Below are positions 1 through 13,399 of a stretch of DNA of 64,000 nucleotides, one piece after another. How positions within the stretch are numbered: position 1 is the stretch's first letter; each line of letters opens with the position of its first letter. A program made the translations under genes and the position numbers. Source of the DNA: Glossina fuscipes (Eukaryota; Arthropoda; Insecta; Diptera; Glossinidae); contig NW_023998415.1 in assembly GCF_014805625.2 (NCBI RefSeq), positions 27,160,347 through 27,224,346 of the forward strand. Reading direction: 5' to 3'. The notes beneath the pieces are model-generated. The model saw only the letters and a program-made list of their open reading frames with translations. It did not search any database and had not been told where the DNA came from.

Positions 1-19
1 GTAACTGAAAACTTTTGCT

Positions 20-322
20 TTACATAAGACGCAGGTTTTCAGTGCCGTCTAAGATGAACGTATCGTCAATTTCATACAAAATTTTTTTCTTTGGTTTTTG
101 TTTGTCAATTTTAAAGCGATGATAATCAGCAATTGACTCCATAATCCACATTTTACATTTCATTCCATCGATGGGTGGTGTAAAGTTGCGAAAGTGTAAA
201 CATTTTAATTCACTTCTTGTAAGCAGGATTTTAAGGTAATTCGCGTTATTAAATTGCTTGCTCGTATTTCGAATTTGACTACAATGCGAACTTTATTTGT
301 AAATTATCTCAAATCAATGTGA
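20..322 (-). CDS. 3'-terminal coding exon of an unidentified gene (partial)
   Basis: On the minus strand an open frame without a start codon runs from an in-frame stop near position 318 down to a TAA at 20-22, about 95 codons. A possible splice acceptor (TTCGCATTGTAG) ends near 285. The product looks protein-like rather than AT-random: it contains stretches such as LKILLTRSELKCLHFRNF and a basic segment followed by an acidic end, ILYEIDDTFILDGTEN. I do not recognise the family. The first ATG in the frame is late, leaving about 47 codons, which fits an internal or last exon better than a whole gene. Upstream exons were not found between 0.3 and 1.1 kb. A decayed retrocopy is the alternative. 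Confidence 0.4.
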
Positions 323-865
323 TTAGAGAGTATTTTTAAACAGATGATAGTGTGTGTATGAAAAAATAAAGAAGAAGAAGAAGAAGAAAAAGAGACTAAA
401 TAAATAACATCGAATATCGAGGGTAACCGGTTTTGCATAATTTCAATAAACAAAAAAAAATTATCTTAAAAATTTTTTAATATAAATGACCTTAAGTTTT
501 GGTTATTTAAATAAAATTAAAAATTTTACCTTCAGTTAGCCTGCTATTGCCAGCTTTTATAAAAATATATGTTTTGTTTACATAAATAAAGAGCTTACAA
601 CATACAACGCATAGAAGATCTCTATTGAATATAGCAACACTTATACATGAAAGACGATGATGACTAATTATGTAAAAGAAAAACTTTGTGTGCTTGCCTA
701 TGTGCGCCTGTGTAAGCTTAATATAAAGCAAATGATAATACAAACATCGTCACACGTCATACGTCATAAATTGCCTTGACACAACTAAAAAGAAATTTAA
801 AAAAAAAAAAAAAAATTTGTAATTCTTTCGCAACTAAGTATTGTGTAAACCGTAAATTGGAAAAA

Positions 866-902
<37 letters not shown>

Positions 903-1140
903 GTAATACAAATGAAATGATGGCCGAAAAGACCTTCATTAACGTATTACAGACAACAAGCTGACGTACGATTGAGAAGACTTGTCTTTGGCTTGCAGCG
1001 AATATCGGATCTCCAGCAGTAAACGTTGTCTCTTTAAATTGATTATCCCATCGCGGACATGTCAGTTAAACCTTTTCAGAATTTTTCACCTTTTAAAAAC
1101 ACATCTGACCTAAAATAATTATTTAATAGAGCAAATTTAT
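323..1140. other. Non-coding stretch with (ATGTGT)n microsatellite
   Basis: No gene is visible here. It holds an A-rich (GAA)n patch near 370-390, A/T runs at 450-480 and 800-815, and a hexanucleotide ATGTGT array at about 865-903. Both strands of that array give false ORFs of Cys-Val or Thr-His repeats. Confidence 0.6.
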
Positions 1141-1322
1141 TACTATTATTATTATTATTATTATTATTAATTTAGCCAGAGAATAAATTCTAAGACTAAA
1201 GTCTTAAAGCGCTAGCATCTAAGGCTTTCGGCTTTTATTAGAAAACTCAACCGCACTTGAGATGTGAACCCACGACCCCTAAGTTGGTAGTCGAGAGTTT
1301 TGCCTACTCGGCCACTCATGCG
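1141..1322 (-). mobile_element. tRNA-derived SINE, family 1, copy 1 (nearly full length)
   Basis: Read on the minus strand, the head matches the copies at 13400 and 47148: GAGTGGCCGAGTAGGCAA (pol III A-box-like), then CGTGGGTTCACATCTC (B-box-like), a body containing AATAAAAGCCGAAAGCC, and GAATTTATTCTCTGGC just before the tail. The tail is a TAA repeat, seen as (ATT)n on the plus strand at 1141-1170. The head resembles a serine/leucine-type tRNA, whose descendants commonly seed SINEs. The element has no coding capacity. Confidence 0.75.
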
Positions 1323-3170
1323 ACCCGAGCATATTTAAAGCATATTTTCCTTCATGGAGATAATATGAGGAGGAAGATTACAAGAAATCTTTGTAGCTGA
1401 ATTGTGACATTACTTGAAAATATATCGATTGCTATTTTAAAAAGTTCGTGACATTGCAGAGGACAGACGCCTGTTATTGTTCATAGAGCATAATCAAGAT
1501 TCTATTCTCTATTACTTTATTTATTTTCATTCTCTATTAACTTGAATTATTTTTCTTTTCCATTTAGCTGAGTAGACTGAGCTAATCGATTAAGAGATTT
1601 CTGTTAAACATCAAACTTTTCAATGACAGCGATCGACAGGTATTACAAGTTAGGGCCCATTAATCAAGTCAGTTCTGCTAAACCGTTTTCTCGTTTTATT
1701 TTCTACATTATGGGCGTGTCCTCTATAAGAATTGCATTTGCAATCTTTGAACATTTCTTTAGATAGACAGATACTTGTACGATCGTTTCAGAATTTTATA
1801 TATAATATATTCTTGATCGTAAACAAGATAAAACATATATATTATAATTTTCTTTCCTTTTTTTGCCTGATACGAGTATCTTCGATTAAAATTTTTTACA
1901 ATTTTACATGAAGAATTAAGTCAAGCGATCAGTTTCACCAGCCGCATCTGTAGCCATTTCGAGAATGCTATAGAAAAAAAGATTGAAAAAAACTAATTAA
2001 CTAAGTAAATTTTTGGTAATCACAAGGGCCGGAGTAAACGAGTTCAAATTTTAGAGTCAGGCATCACCAACGATTAAATGCTTCATAACTGGTCGTCTAA
2101 TACATTCCTCTCTTAACTCGACGGACTTTCTTCTAAGAATTCTTATAGCGGGAAGATATCCGAAAATAGATCAGATGTAGTTCAAACTTGGCACGATAAA
2201 CTTACACGTGAAAATACTAATTTGGATCAATTTTTATCGTAAAATTTTTGAATATTAGACTTTGTTCTCATACAAACGCTGATATCTAGTGAGAGAAGAA
2301 TGGTCCAAAATTAATCTCATCTCATCTAAATATTCCGCATTCATTTAGTGTTCCAAATTCATGATTGTGAATGTTGCATCGATTTTTGTTGAGAAATGAT
2401 TAAAAATCGAAATTTTTTTTCATATATGAGGTCCTTTTATGAATAAGTTTTTATATTGGAAATGATCATAAAGATGATATGTTGTAATCGATTTTCAATA
2501 GCATTCAACTCTGATTGAACACTAGTCGATGTAGTAAATTGCATCGAAATATGTTGAACATATAAGTAGCGAGATAAAATGAAGACTTATCATTATCCCC
2601 TACAGAATAATACATGTTTTGTCACAAATATGTTGTAGGATATACTGAATGAATGAATGAATGAATGAATGAATATCATTATGATATGAAAATTTAAATC
2701 TTTCACGTTAAGTATTGTTGCGCTTAGTCAGCCAACAACAATCAACGGTAAAAATGACATGTTACCGATCATTAAAGCCATCATCATGATCACCATTTAT
2801 TATTTAAAGCAAGCACTAGTGAATGCCGAGGGAACAGGTATTGAAATTATAACAGCAGCTAACGTATAACGACACTACCAACAACACTCAGGCATTTGCT
2901 AGTAAATATATATGAATGTATTCGTTCGTCTTGCTAGCTAAGCAATGTGTGACTGTGTGTGGCTTTGTGGAAAAAGTTAATAATCTCACTCTTACTATCG
3001 TTGAGGAAACCAGAACGGTACCAATTGTAAGGTTTAATCCAACGCATGTTAATTTTTAAGTAAAAAAATAAGAAATAAAATAAAAAAAAAAACAAAAAAA
3101 CTACAAAATTACAAAATATCTTTTATTTACTCATCTCTCGGAAATGAGACTGAAGTTTTGAGAAGAAAAT
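1323..3170. other. Non-coding stretch, nothing recognised
   Basis: No ORF of note. The only clear structure is a GAAT tetranucleotide array at 2645-2674. AT-rich throughout. Confidence 0.5.
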
Positions 3171-3180
3171 TTTATCTCCT

Positions 3181-3207
3181 GCTCTCTCTCGCTCTTTCTC
3201 TCTTTTG

Positions 3208-3237
<30 letters not shown>
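3181..3237. repeat. (TC)n/(GA)n microsatellite
   Basis: An imperfect CT-dinucleotide tract. On the minus strand it encodes a false Arg-Glu repeat at the end of an ORF. GA/TC tracts can bind GAGA factor in flies, but nothing here ties this one to a promoter. Confidence 0.85.
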
Positions 3238-3239
<2 letters not shown>

Positions 3240-3540
3240 CACTGAAAAAGAGTTTTTCGCTTTTTACATAAACATAATGTTTAAAGAGCCGATCTTCGCC
3301 TGACTTATATTTAATTCGAAGCATATCCGTGAATATGTTGTGCACTGAATGACTCACAAAGAGTACCAACTGAGAGCAAGAAAGTCTAACGCTTGATATG
3401 ACGGCAATATGAGCAGAGAAAGAGGTCACAACTTTCACGCGATATAAAATCATGATATTGAATTGGCAAAGCCGCATTTCCAAATTAACTGTGCGTCCGA
3501 AGAGAGGTGCTTCAGCGGCATAGCGTGCTAGCAGTTTTCA

Positions 3541-3579
<39 letters not shown>

Positions 3580-3958
3580 GAAAAGAAAAGAAAAAAAAAC
3601 CACTTTAATAACAATAACGAATCATATCTAAGAACAAATCCTGTCTAAAGCGGATATCACACTTGTGAACAAATGAACAAAATTTTGAAATTTTCATAAG
3701 CGAACGGTTATTGAACGAACGAACGAAGTGTAAAAGGCGAAAACCAAATATTAAACATATTCATATTACTTAAATTTACAATATAATAAAACTAATTAAC
3801 TTACATTACATTACATATGTACATTACATCCATTTATCGGTGAAATATATCCTCAATAAAAAAAACCAAAAATAAAATAAAAATCAGAACGCGTGCCATT
3901 AAAAGAAAAGCTAAGGATTGTTAATAAAATCCAGCAAAAAGTAATACAATTGCAAGGA
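3238..3958. other. Non-coding, poly(A) tract at 3541-3571
   Basis: No supported gene. An A-tract of about 31 bases at 3541 is followed by repeated AAAAG units, and short GAAC repeats lie near 3715. Confidence 0.5.
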
Positions 3959-4041
3959 CTATATATATATATATAGATATATATATATAGATATATGTAA
4001 ACATATATATAAATATATATATAAATATATATATATATACA

Positions 4042-4081
<40 letters not shown>

Positions 4082-4160
4082 TATATATATATATATATAT
4101 GTAGATATATATGTATATATATCTATATATTTGTATATAAATATACATATATATGTAAAG
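3959..4160. repeat. (AT)n-rich compound microsatellite
   Basis: About 200 bases of TATA/TAGATA/TACATA units. It yields a false Tyr-Ile ORF on the minus strand. Confidence 0.9.
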
Positions 4161-4404
4161 TACGGAATAAGACATAAGCACAGGTAAGCGTTAGATGCGT
4201 TTCCATGAGAAGCGTAGAAAAAATAACAAAAATCTTATTAAAATTAGTGTAAAGAAGAAGCATAAAAGTAACAAAGTGTTGAAATATTTTATAAATAAAT
4301 GATAAATAAATGATATCCGCGGTTAATTTTTCTTTCACTATTTGAAAGTGAAGGCACATAATTCCATTTGGAGCAATAAATAAATGAGTGGATAGATGAA
4401 TGGA

Positions 4405-4441
<37 letters not shown>

Positions 4442-4442
4442 G
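4405..4442. repeat. (GTT)n microsatellite
   Basis: A clean trinucleotide array of about 12 units. Confidence 0.9.
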
Positions 4443-4585
4443 GTTATAATTAAAAAAGAGATTTTTTATTTTTTTTTTTTACATTTTAATTGTTAACAAT
4501 AAATGCTATGGTGTTTTGTTGTTTGTGGGACCCGCTTCAATTCACTTTATATCACGTTATACATATACTACCACTAGTACTGTTA

Positions 4586-4624
4586 TTACTACTAACATTA
4601 CTACTACTACTACTACTACTGCTA

Positions 4625-4658
<34 letters not shown>

Positions 4659-4672
4659 CGCTGCTACTGCTG
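4586..4672. repeat. (ACT)n microsatellite
   Basis: An interrupted ACT/GCT trinucleotide array. It creates the poly-leucine part of a false plus-strand ORF at 4490-4951, which also lacks family resemblance or codon support. Confidence 0.9.
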
Positions 4673-5215
4673 CGCTATAACACTAAGTGTGGTGGCATTG
4701 AAGATTGTTTTCACAGGAAAAAAAAAAAAAAAAAGTATGAAAAAAGCAAAAAAATATCGCTTATTTACACTCCAACGATTGCGGAGAAATCTTGCTCTTG
4801 CCGTATGCTGATGATGAGCAAGCATCGTACCAACCAGCCAATAGAAATAGCGTATGAACGAATGTGCGATACTATGCCGTTTTACAATAATCAGATGGAT
4901 AGATACCAGTGTTACTACTTCCTATGCATCTTTATGCACCTTATTTGTTAGTGTGTTTATGTTTATGTTTATGCTTATGTATTATATTTAAGACGAAACC
5001 TAGGCATAACAGGCATACCTTTCGAACGCTTTACTTCATCGCCGCAGTATTTTCATTTATCTTTAGCGAATTTTCACTGTAATTGTTTGTGCAGTTTTGT
5101 GTTCACAAATTTATTTTGCTCTACTTTACTCAAAATAACTAGATTGCCAGGCTAGCCTGCCACCATCCAACTATTGCAATAACGACAAAGCCCATATCAA
5201 TATCAATACCGCGAA

Positions 5216-5330
5216 AGCAATAGCAATAGCAATAGCAATAGCAATAGCAATAGCAATAAAAATAGCAATAGCAACAGTAATAGTAACAGCAACAGAAATA
5301 GCAACAGCAGTAGCAACAACTACAACACTA
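5216..5330. repeat. (AGCAAT)n decaying hexanucleotide repeat
   Basis: Units of AGCAAT grade into AGCAAC and AGTAAC towards the right end. This shows accumulated substitutions and not a spacer/repeat structure. Confidence 0.9.
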
Positions 5331-5831
5331 ACATCAACAGCAACCATTCAAAGTTGTCTGTTACTAAGCTTCACCTACAGTTAACATATGCACTAAGTAT
5401 TTTTGTTGCCAACAAATGTTGTTTAGTAAATGAGAAAACAACATTGCACAGTTTAGCCACAGTTTGGAAAATATCGCCGATATAACTAACGCGAACAAAA
5501 TAGCTATTTATTTGTTGTTGCTTTTTACATTTTTTGTTTTTGTTTTTTTTTTTTTTTTTAGAGTTTTTCACTTTTTGAAAAAAAAACTAAAAAAAAAAAA
5601 AATCATCCTGGTTGTTGCTTAAACGTTTTTCACTACATTTGTTAAAAGTGATGACAATAATTGAATTCAATATAAAGAGAAAACCAACTAGAGAATACGA
5701 TGTTCACAACTAGTCAATTACAATTGTTTTCTATATTGTACACAATTGGCTGCATTCAAAGAAAACTAGTCCACTGGCATTGAATGATTGATGATTCCAC
5801 AACGAAATGGTCTCTTATGGGGGAGATATAT

Positions 5832-5866
<35 letters not shown>

Positions 5867-8800
5867 ATCTATACGTACGACACATATATATATATATATA
5901 TATGTAGTTGTGATATACTGGTGCAAGAAATAATCTACGTTTACGATCAACGATCAAAGGAAGCCATTTGAGCGATTCGCAGAGTATGGCTGGCTGTAAT
6001 TCATGTTGACATATCCGTTTTTTGGCAGATTTATATTAATGACTTCTTTTTAGTGATTTTTCACTTTCTTTGGGCAACTTTTTGATTTTGTGACTATACA
6101 TATATATATATATATATATATGCGCTTTCATCCGACTCAACTGTTTCCTTTTTGATCACAAACTATTTAATTAATGACCTCTATACATATGAACGGCAGT
6201 ATAATTGCAATAGGTTCCTAAATAATCACATTATGGCAGAGTACACCTAATATACTTGCGTTCATATATACATACATGTTACACGTTACTGCTGAATTGT
6301 ATGAAATGAAAGTATTCATTGCAACAAAATTACTCTCACTACTTAATAGTTATTCCGCGATTATTGCAACCATTAACTAAGTTCAAGTTTTTAGAAATTT
6401 AATCTACATTCGTAAAATTTCTTTTGAAATTTTTAATCAATGCGGTTACTTGGTAATTTTCGTTCATTTATTTATTACACAGGTGGGAAAAGTTTACAAA
6501 AAGGGCCCTTCTCACGCTTATAAAAACAGCTAAGCAACTATAGAGTGTCCCGAAATCCAAAAGCAAAAATTATTTTTGGAAAAATACATTTTTAACAATT
6601 AATTAATTGAGGCATGAAGTGCATAATACAGAGCTCTAAGTATGAATTGAGTATATTGAGTAAATGGCCTGGAAAAATTTGCGGCCACTTATGTACTTTT
6701 TTCCCTATGATACGACGCTCAATTTCGTTCTTCAAGACCTTTAAGAAATCCTAAGCACTCCACGTGATCGATAAGCTTCAATTCTGAAGTCACATGAATT
6801 TTGCAAGCTTGGAAGTGCTAGAGAATGGAAAATTTTTTCGAAATAATCAATTCTTAATGTCCCTGGACTCTCAGCAAGACTTCTACAAATTGCTTCGATA
6901 TGGTATGTTAAAGAATGAGCGAAATTTCTATGATCTCAATCTGTGAAAGTATTTTCTTATGAATCTCTTCCCAGCTGGCTATACGAGTCGTCTCCTAAAG
7001 GCAATTTGCCATGCAAATAATTTATGCCTTAAATCTCCTGATCAGCTAAATAGGTATATATGCAGTATAATGAAAAAATAAAGAAAGAAATCAGGAAAGA
7101 TAAAGGGAGACGGAGTGGCCGCAACCTAGTGTCTTAACACGGTTCGTATCACTACATCATAGTTTTCACAATTACAATCAATTTCTTTAAGGATAGGATT
7201 ATTTACAGTTCACGTAGTTTGACGAAATTCCTAACTGAGACTTTCTTTTCAACTTAAATGTTCTCTTCCGTCTAACTCATTCGGCTCAAATATTCTGCTT
7301 ATATAAGCAAGTTAACATAATTGATGTGTTTTCCGTTAATCTCTTTTGTCGGCGGGCGGTTGCATGATGCGCCATGAATTTGCACTTGTTTTTTTTTCCT
7401 TCTCTCGGAAATTTCTTTTCTGGGAAAATCAGTTGGGATTTGTGTAAGTGTATTTGTCTAGTATTCTCATATGATTCTGATATTCGACAGCTACTAGCAT
7501 TTCTGCTCGCGTTTTTCCCAGTCATAACGTATTTTACGTAATGCAGCGGTCACTTTACGCCAATTACGGATAGGTATCTTTTTAAGCTTGAAATTTATAT
7601 GGAAATCAATATGTTAAGATGTTTTACTTTACTGATTGGATATCCGAATCACGTGAATCTTAGAAAAGAGAAAATATAGAGCTGCAGAGTCCAATTACGT
7701 TATTATTGGATTGAACGGGGTACAAAATCGATATCGATGTGCTTGTTGTCCGTAATCTCTTTAGGAAGCTTTTAAATTGATGCATCATTTGGAAATTTGC
7801 GGCCATTAAAAATCCGCATATTACAAATTAATGTTTTAGGCTTTGCAACTGTAATGGTGTTTTTAGAGGACAAAGCAGCTGAGCAATCCGATGGCTTTAA
7901 AATTCTTTAAACTTCTTAACTTTCAGAGGCGGACGAATATGACTTGGTAATCATCAAGTTGCCACAAAGCCATCGAGTGAAATGCTAATAAACGAAGAAC
8001 TCTGGCTAGCTTAATGCGACTCTGTAATCGGGACGTTATTTGGAACACCATAATATATGAAATGAACTCGCATGGTTAGACATTGTCGCTTCTGTGAAAA
8101 ATATTTTCCTTTTATAATACTAGTCCTAAACTGTCTTCTAGAAAATGAAGACTGTAAGATTGTTTGTTACGTTCGTTAATAATAAATGAGTGTTAAGAGG
8201 GAAAAGTGCTAACTAATACTCTATATAAGTCCGAATTCAAGAGCAATGGTTACCCAATACGCAATAGAATAATGTGCCCGCCTTTAGCCAAAACCCAACG
8301 CGCATCTCCCTTCCCATTCTCTCATTTCGCGGTACTTTTTTCTGCAAATGTCTGCAGACGCCGGCAAGATCCGGAACATAGTTGAGTCACCAGGCCATTT
8401 GTTTCGCTATTGCGCTGCTTTAATCTGCTGTTGGCGGGAAGGCTTACACCATGATTATCCTTTGAATGCCAGTAATTGGTTTAAAAAGTTCTGCTAAATG
8501 ATTTGATTTTCACTATCGTTGCTTTTTCTTTAGTCACAAGTAAACTTTTCTCCCAACCGATTAAATTTTAAGAAGTCACTATAATCTAATCGAGCGCAAC
8601 TTAAATAGATGGACGAGCGAACATAACTAACTTGATGATAAGGAATATAATCTCTTGTACTTAACTGATTTTTTTTTAATTTTTTTTGAATGATTACAGC
8701 ACCTAAAAATATGCAATTAATTGATTTTTATTTTATTAAGCAAAAAATTCTCCTTAAAAAAAAAGAGCAGAAATTAGTTGAATTTAATAGTCATTAAGTA

Positions 8801-8929
8801 AATTTTATTTACCCCAATAACTGCAATGAAGCTATCACCAATGAATAGAAAGTCGAAGAAAGGAAATGAATTCGACTATTGGCAAACTATGCAGTCTTAA
8901 AGACAATGTCAAAATACATATATATTGTA
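5331..8929. other. Non-coding stretch with AT microsatellites and a SINE-like fragment
   Basis: TA arrays lie at about 5829-5853, 5884-5904 and 6098-6121. At about 7077-7145 the minus strand resembles the 3' body of SINE family 2 (CACTCCGTCTCCC followed by TTTCTTTC), probably a fragment. A 50-codon ORF at 6794-6946 on the plus strand is listed under findings. A slightly GC-richer patch lies at 8270-8460. No gene is supported. Confidence 0.45.
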
Positions 8930-8934
8930 TTGAT

Positions 8935-9300
8935 TGATTGATGCTATACCATCTGCACAAAAATGGGAAATATTGACCACGCCTACCCAATGTTATAGTG
9001 TATCAATGCATAATTTTTTTTTTTTTCAATGCCTTTATAAAGCGCAGAAACAAGCTGCAAAAACCCGATAATGTTAATAAATTCTTGGTCAACTTGAAAT
9101 TTGGAATGCACCTAAACATGTCCGCTTGTCCGCCTGCTCAACTGTGTGGCATCTGTGGTAAACATTCTATAGTTCGCATAAATGAAGATATCGCCTACGA
9201 AAACATTTGGAAGATTCGGTCACGGCCGAAAATAATTTTCTTAATTGTATTCTTTTTGGCTAATATTGTTTTGATAACAGTAAAGGCAATAGAACAATAA
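8935..9300 (+). mobile_element. Hairpin-ended dispersed repeat (fly INE/mini-me-like), copy 1
   Basis: It opens with a TTGACCACGCCTACCCAATG segment, carries the GCACCTAAACATGTCCGC core with its run of GTCCGCC-type units, and ends with an imperfect palindrome TTCGGTCACGGCCGAA near 9215-9230. The same order of blocks recurs at 32.5, 57.0 and 62.7 kb. Its ORF (8998-9300) matches the repeat copies, so it is not a gene. The likeness to repeats common in Drosophila and other flies is from memory. Confidence 0.65.
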
Positions 9301-10549
9301 GCGTCGAGGAAAGTATTATGCATAATATTTAAGAAAAAAAAATTATTTTTAAAAAATTAAAAAAAATTAAAGATTAATTGAAGGGGGTCTGGGGCAGGCA
9401 ATGTAATCGATACAAATATCTATTAAAAAAATCGCTCAATCTGTGCTATATGCCTATATCTAGCGAAACACGGAGAGAATTTAAGAAATTTTTTATTGAT
9501 TATTTCGTGATTGATGAATATTTCCATGAAAAAGTTTAAAAAAAGCTTAATCTTTTGTTAATAAATGAAGCTTAAATTAATATATAATTAACTTATCAAA
9601 GATGAACAAACACAAACGTATCATGTTTTCGATCACTTCCCATATGACACTTTATTTTAAAAAATCCTTAATACTTTCCATGTCCCGTGTACCGTTTTCA
9701 GTGCACGCTAAAATTTTCAGTTTTACAAATTAGGACAAGATTTAAGAGATTCAATTCGAAAAATTAAGCCTCTTAGGATACAAGTGTTAAGGCTTCCATT
9801 TTGTAGGACCTTGAAAAGAAACTGGAAGCACTTGGATGTGCATACTTGAATAGAAAAAAAAAAAAAGAAAGTAAAAAAAGGATAATTATATTCCAGCTAA
9901 CGTAAAAAGAGATTTTATCGGCTAATAAATCATGCGAAAATATATGTTAGCATTATTTGCAACCAATATATCATAAATGTGGCATCAATATGTTATAGGC
10001 ACTCGACCGTTTTGCGCTCTTGTGTGTAATACTAATTAGACAACAGTGTGATGCCAATTATATATAAAAATAAAATAATTAACGCGGAGATATCGTTTTA
10101 GATAAGAACGAATTTAAGAATCTTCTAGGTAAGTGCAGGTAACGTACACCATCCTTGTCCTAATTGTGTATATTAGTTGGCAACTGTAGTCTTTTTACAA
10201 TGTTCAAGATTCTTTCACAGTTCCAATAATAATAATAATAATAAACGAGCGTCTCGTCTAGAAATGGACATTATATATATATATATATATAGATATATAG
10301 ATATATAGATATATATATATATATATATATAACAGTTTACAAGAGTAATTTCAAATTATTGTAAAGTTGTAATTTAAGAAGGAAAATGAAAACCACTTTC
10401 TTCAAAAAATCCGACCGAGAGCTCTGAAGTTCAAAAGAAAAGCAAAAAAGGAAAAAATAAAAAATACATAAAACGCAACATGCACATCTGGTGCATTAAC
10501 CATAAAATGCCAACACCATCTACTACCATCGCAGCAAGTCTACCAACCA

Positions 10550-10588
<39 letters not shown>

Positions 10589-13399
10589 AACTAACCAACC
10601 AACCAAGCGAAGATATCTCATTTTAAAGTCTACCATACCGAACGCATACGCAAGCGTACAGCATGTAGCAAACACAGCTAGCATATATACTTGTATACAT
10701 GTATCGATATTAAAAAAATATAAATAACAAACGCAACAACAACTCGCATAAAGAAATGAAATTAGGTCAACAATTAGTGTGGTGCAGTAGCGTTATGGCA
10801 TCTCGCTCAACATAGTAAACAGCAAATAATAATAACGAATGAAAAAGTGCTATTTATTAGTGAATTGTGTGTATTGGAGTAGAGTAGTGTGTTGTCACAA
10901 GAGCCAAGATACCAATAGCGGTATCAACCGCCGTATATGTAAACGTAAACAGGCTTTTTGATGAAAGAAAAGCCAGGCTTGGGTTTTTTTTTTTTTTTTT
11001 TTTTTCTTTCTACGTTGTGTAGTCTTTTGCAACCGGTTTTAATTCGCAGTCAGTCATGCATTTCATGTCTGCTACGGTAAAACAAAAAAAAAAAACAAAA
11101 ATTATACTTAACCGATTCCTTTCTTTAACTGCAACACAATATATATTTACGAAGAGGAGAAGTGCGAACGAGCCCTTGAGATTTTACTTTCATTTTGTGT
11201 TTTTACTCCAGTTAATCAAATAAAGTTCGTTGCTATTGAAATTTTGTTTGTGTTTGACTTCATCTGCTGTGTGTTGCTATATTAGTTGTTTTTTTTTTGT
11301 TTTTTTTTTTTTTTTGAATTTTTCGCTTTTCATTCTGTTGGGTTTAATAAATGGTTTAGTTCAATGTGCGCTCTGGTAACGGAAAGTAAAAGTTTTCTCT
11401 ACTAAAAGGTAGAATAGCACGGATCGTCTCTTCCTCGGTAAATAATTTCGCTGATGTAAGTAAGTGTCACAGTTATGGAAACTGAACTCATCTTTTCTTT
11501 TTTTTCCTTAAATAGTATAAGCATTAAAAAAATTTCTTACCTCTAGTCTTAACTCTATTTTCAATGTAAATTTATATCACCTTGGAAGTACGAATTAGAT
11601 CGGTCCGTTTTCTGAGCGAGAGTGTAAGTACGTGGACTGTGGGATTATGAATACAACTGGGATTTTTTCATTTGGAAGTACTCCCTTTACGTTGTGTAAA
11701 TTATCGCAGCAAAGCGTATTCTGCAGAGGTTCTTGGTATTTTGAGCACGTGTTGTACTGTGCGAAAAAAAGAGCTAACAGTTGCGGGCAACTTTATAATA
11801 TCGTCAGTTTTACAGCAAGAAGAAATTCACATCCGTATAGCAAAAGTCGCGCAAGAAACGCTTACAGCTGTAACCTGGAATGTGCGAGTGGTTCCATTCT
11901 TATGACGATACCCAGAACCTTTGGGCGCAACTTCAATGGATGGGACATTTTCTTGAGATATAGTTCGCAAATTGCTTTGGAGGTAAGGGAAAGTAGTAGC
12001 CAGCTATGGACACTACTTGGATTGAACTGTTCATTCATTTAGTTCTGAACTATCAACTATGCAACTTCTCACCATCAATAGACGGACCGAACTAATTTAT
12101 ACTCCGCTATTTTTTCTAATATATTTTATCTAATATAGAGATAGAGAAAAATCTTTCAATTCTTTTGCAAAGTTCAGCGAAATTCGTCGGAGAGAGCAAG
12201 CGCAGCTTCAGGCCCGACCTGGATTGTTTGGTCAATCTATCCGTCAGTTTGTTTTTCATCAATGCCAGAATTACATGAAATAAGATCGAGAGCAGATTTT
12301 TACCATAAACTTCTTGGCTGAGTTCTACAAGTGTAAACCGTCTATGAAAGTAACTATTACAGCTAAAGATTTCACGTCACTAACTGTATCTTCTATCTGT
12401 AATTCTAAAGTTATTTATTTGCTTTTCACGACAGTTTACAATTCGCTTTTCAAATATTCATTTTCGTTTTTCCCATATTCGATTCGACTCGAGAGGAATA
12501 AAGTGCTCTTTACTGTGCTCTCCACTATTCATGATTATTAGATGTTGTGCGAAGGGCATTGAAATTCTTAAGAAATGAGTTGACGCCACAAGCAATCATA
12601 AATGTTTACTATTGGGTCGAATGCTTTCATATACATGTATGTACGTAATGCTGCTTTACATTAACGCATAAAAATTTGCGTATTGTTTAATTAAACAATT
12701 TTGTTAAGGAGAAAGTGTTAACATTTCAAATTCAATTCATTATATGCGATGTGAAACGTTCTCATCTCACTTATTAATTACGGCACTCATCGTTTCTTTA
12801 ATGGTTTCGGATAAGTTCAATAGTTTGTCATATTGAAAAAGATATTTCCTGGTACATGAGCGAAATAAATTAATTGCAAAAGTTTTGATATTGAGATATA
12901 AGTCAAACGTTGGCTTAAAAATTAAAATTCATTTTCTTTAGCCGCAATAGCTTAAACGCCATAACTCGATACTTAATACTTAATGTGTTGACTGAATATA
13001 TATATGTTCTATATAGTGAATATTTATTTGCTTTATATAATGAATTACAGTTTCCGGTATTATGGACGATTGGGTTTAGCTTGCATCCTTGTAGCTAAAG
13101 TAAATGCAAATGTTCAAGCACTGTGGACAGTAACTAAAGATGTAAAGGTGCACCGAATATCGCATTTCATATTTAGTTTTTACAAACGTAATCTCGGTGA
13201 CGTGTCAAACAACGATAAACGGTCTGACTGACATCGACATGGAGTTTTACGCTAATCACACATATTTTTAAAGATATGATTTATGGGGACCTTTTACCAC
13301 TCACTTCTGACTGACGTGAACCGCTCTATACGAATCGAAAATATCTGCATTTTTTGATAAACACACACTCACACAATTTTTAAATCGATTTCATTTAAT
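9301..13399. other. Non-coding stretch, microsatellites, possible untranslated exon sequence
   Basis: TA array at about 10271-10330, TTAC array at 10551-10589, poly(T) tracts near 10983 and 11288. The A- and CAACA-rich stretch at 10380-10900 and the less AT-rich stretch at 11590-12040 resemble fly 5' leader sequence. A strong donor-like GGAG|GTAAGG lies near 11981, but I cannot join it to a gene. The ORF over 11632-12042 starts with GTG and is not supported. Confidence 0.4.

Noticed and set aside
1260..1325. Possible functional tRNA gene
   Set aside because: A- and B-box-like motifs are present, but the arms do not pair and the sequence continues into a SINE body with a TAA tail.
3921..4181. 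86-codon minus-strand ORF of Tyr-Ile repeats
   Set aside because: Produced entirely by a TA microsatellite.
4490..4951. 153-codon plus-strand ORF with a poly-Leu block
   Set aside because: The poly-Leu block is an ACT microsatellite, and the ends show no conservation signal.
5216..5330. Regular repeats that could suggest a CRISPR array
   Set aside because: They are short hexanucleotide units without spacers in a eukaryotic genome.
11632..12042. 136-codon plus-strand ORF
   Set aside because: It starts with GTG, overlaps another frame of similar quality and has no recognisable domain. It may be leader or intron sequence.
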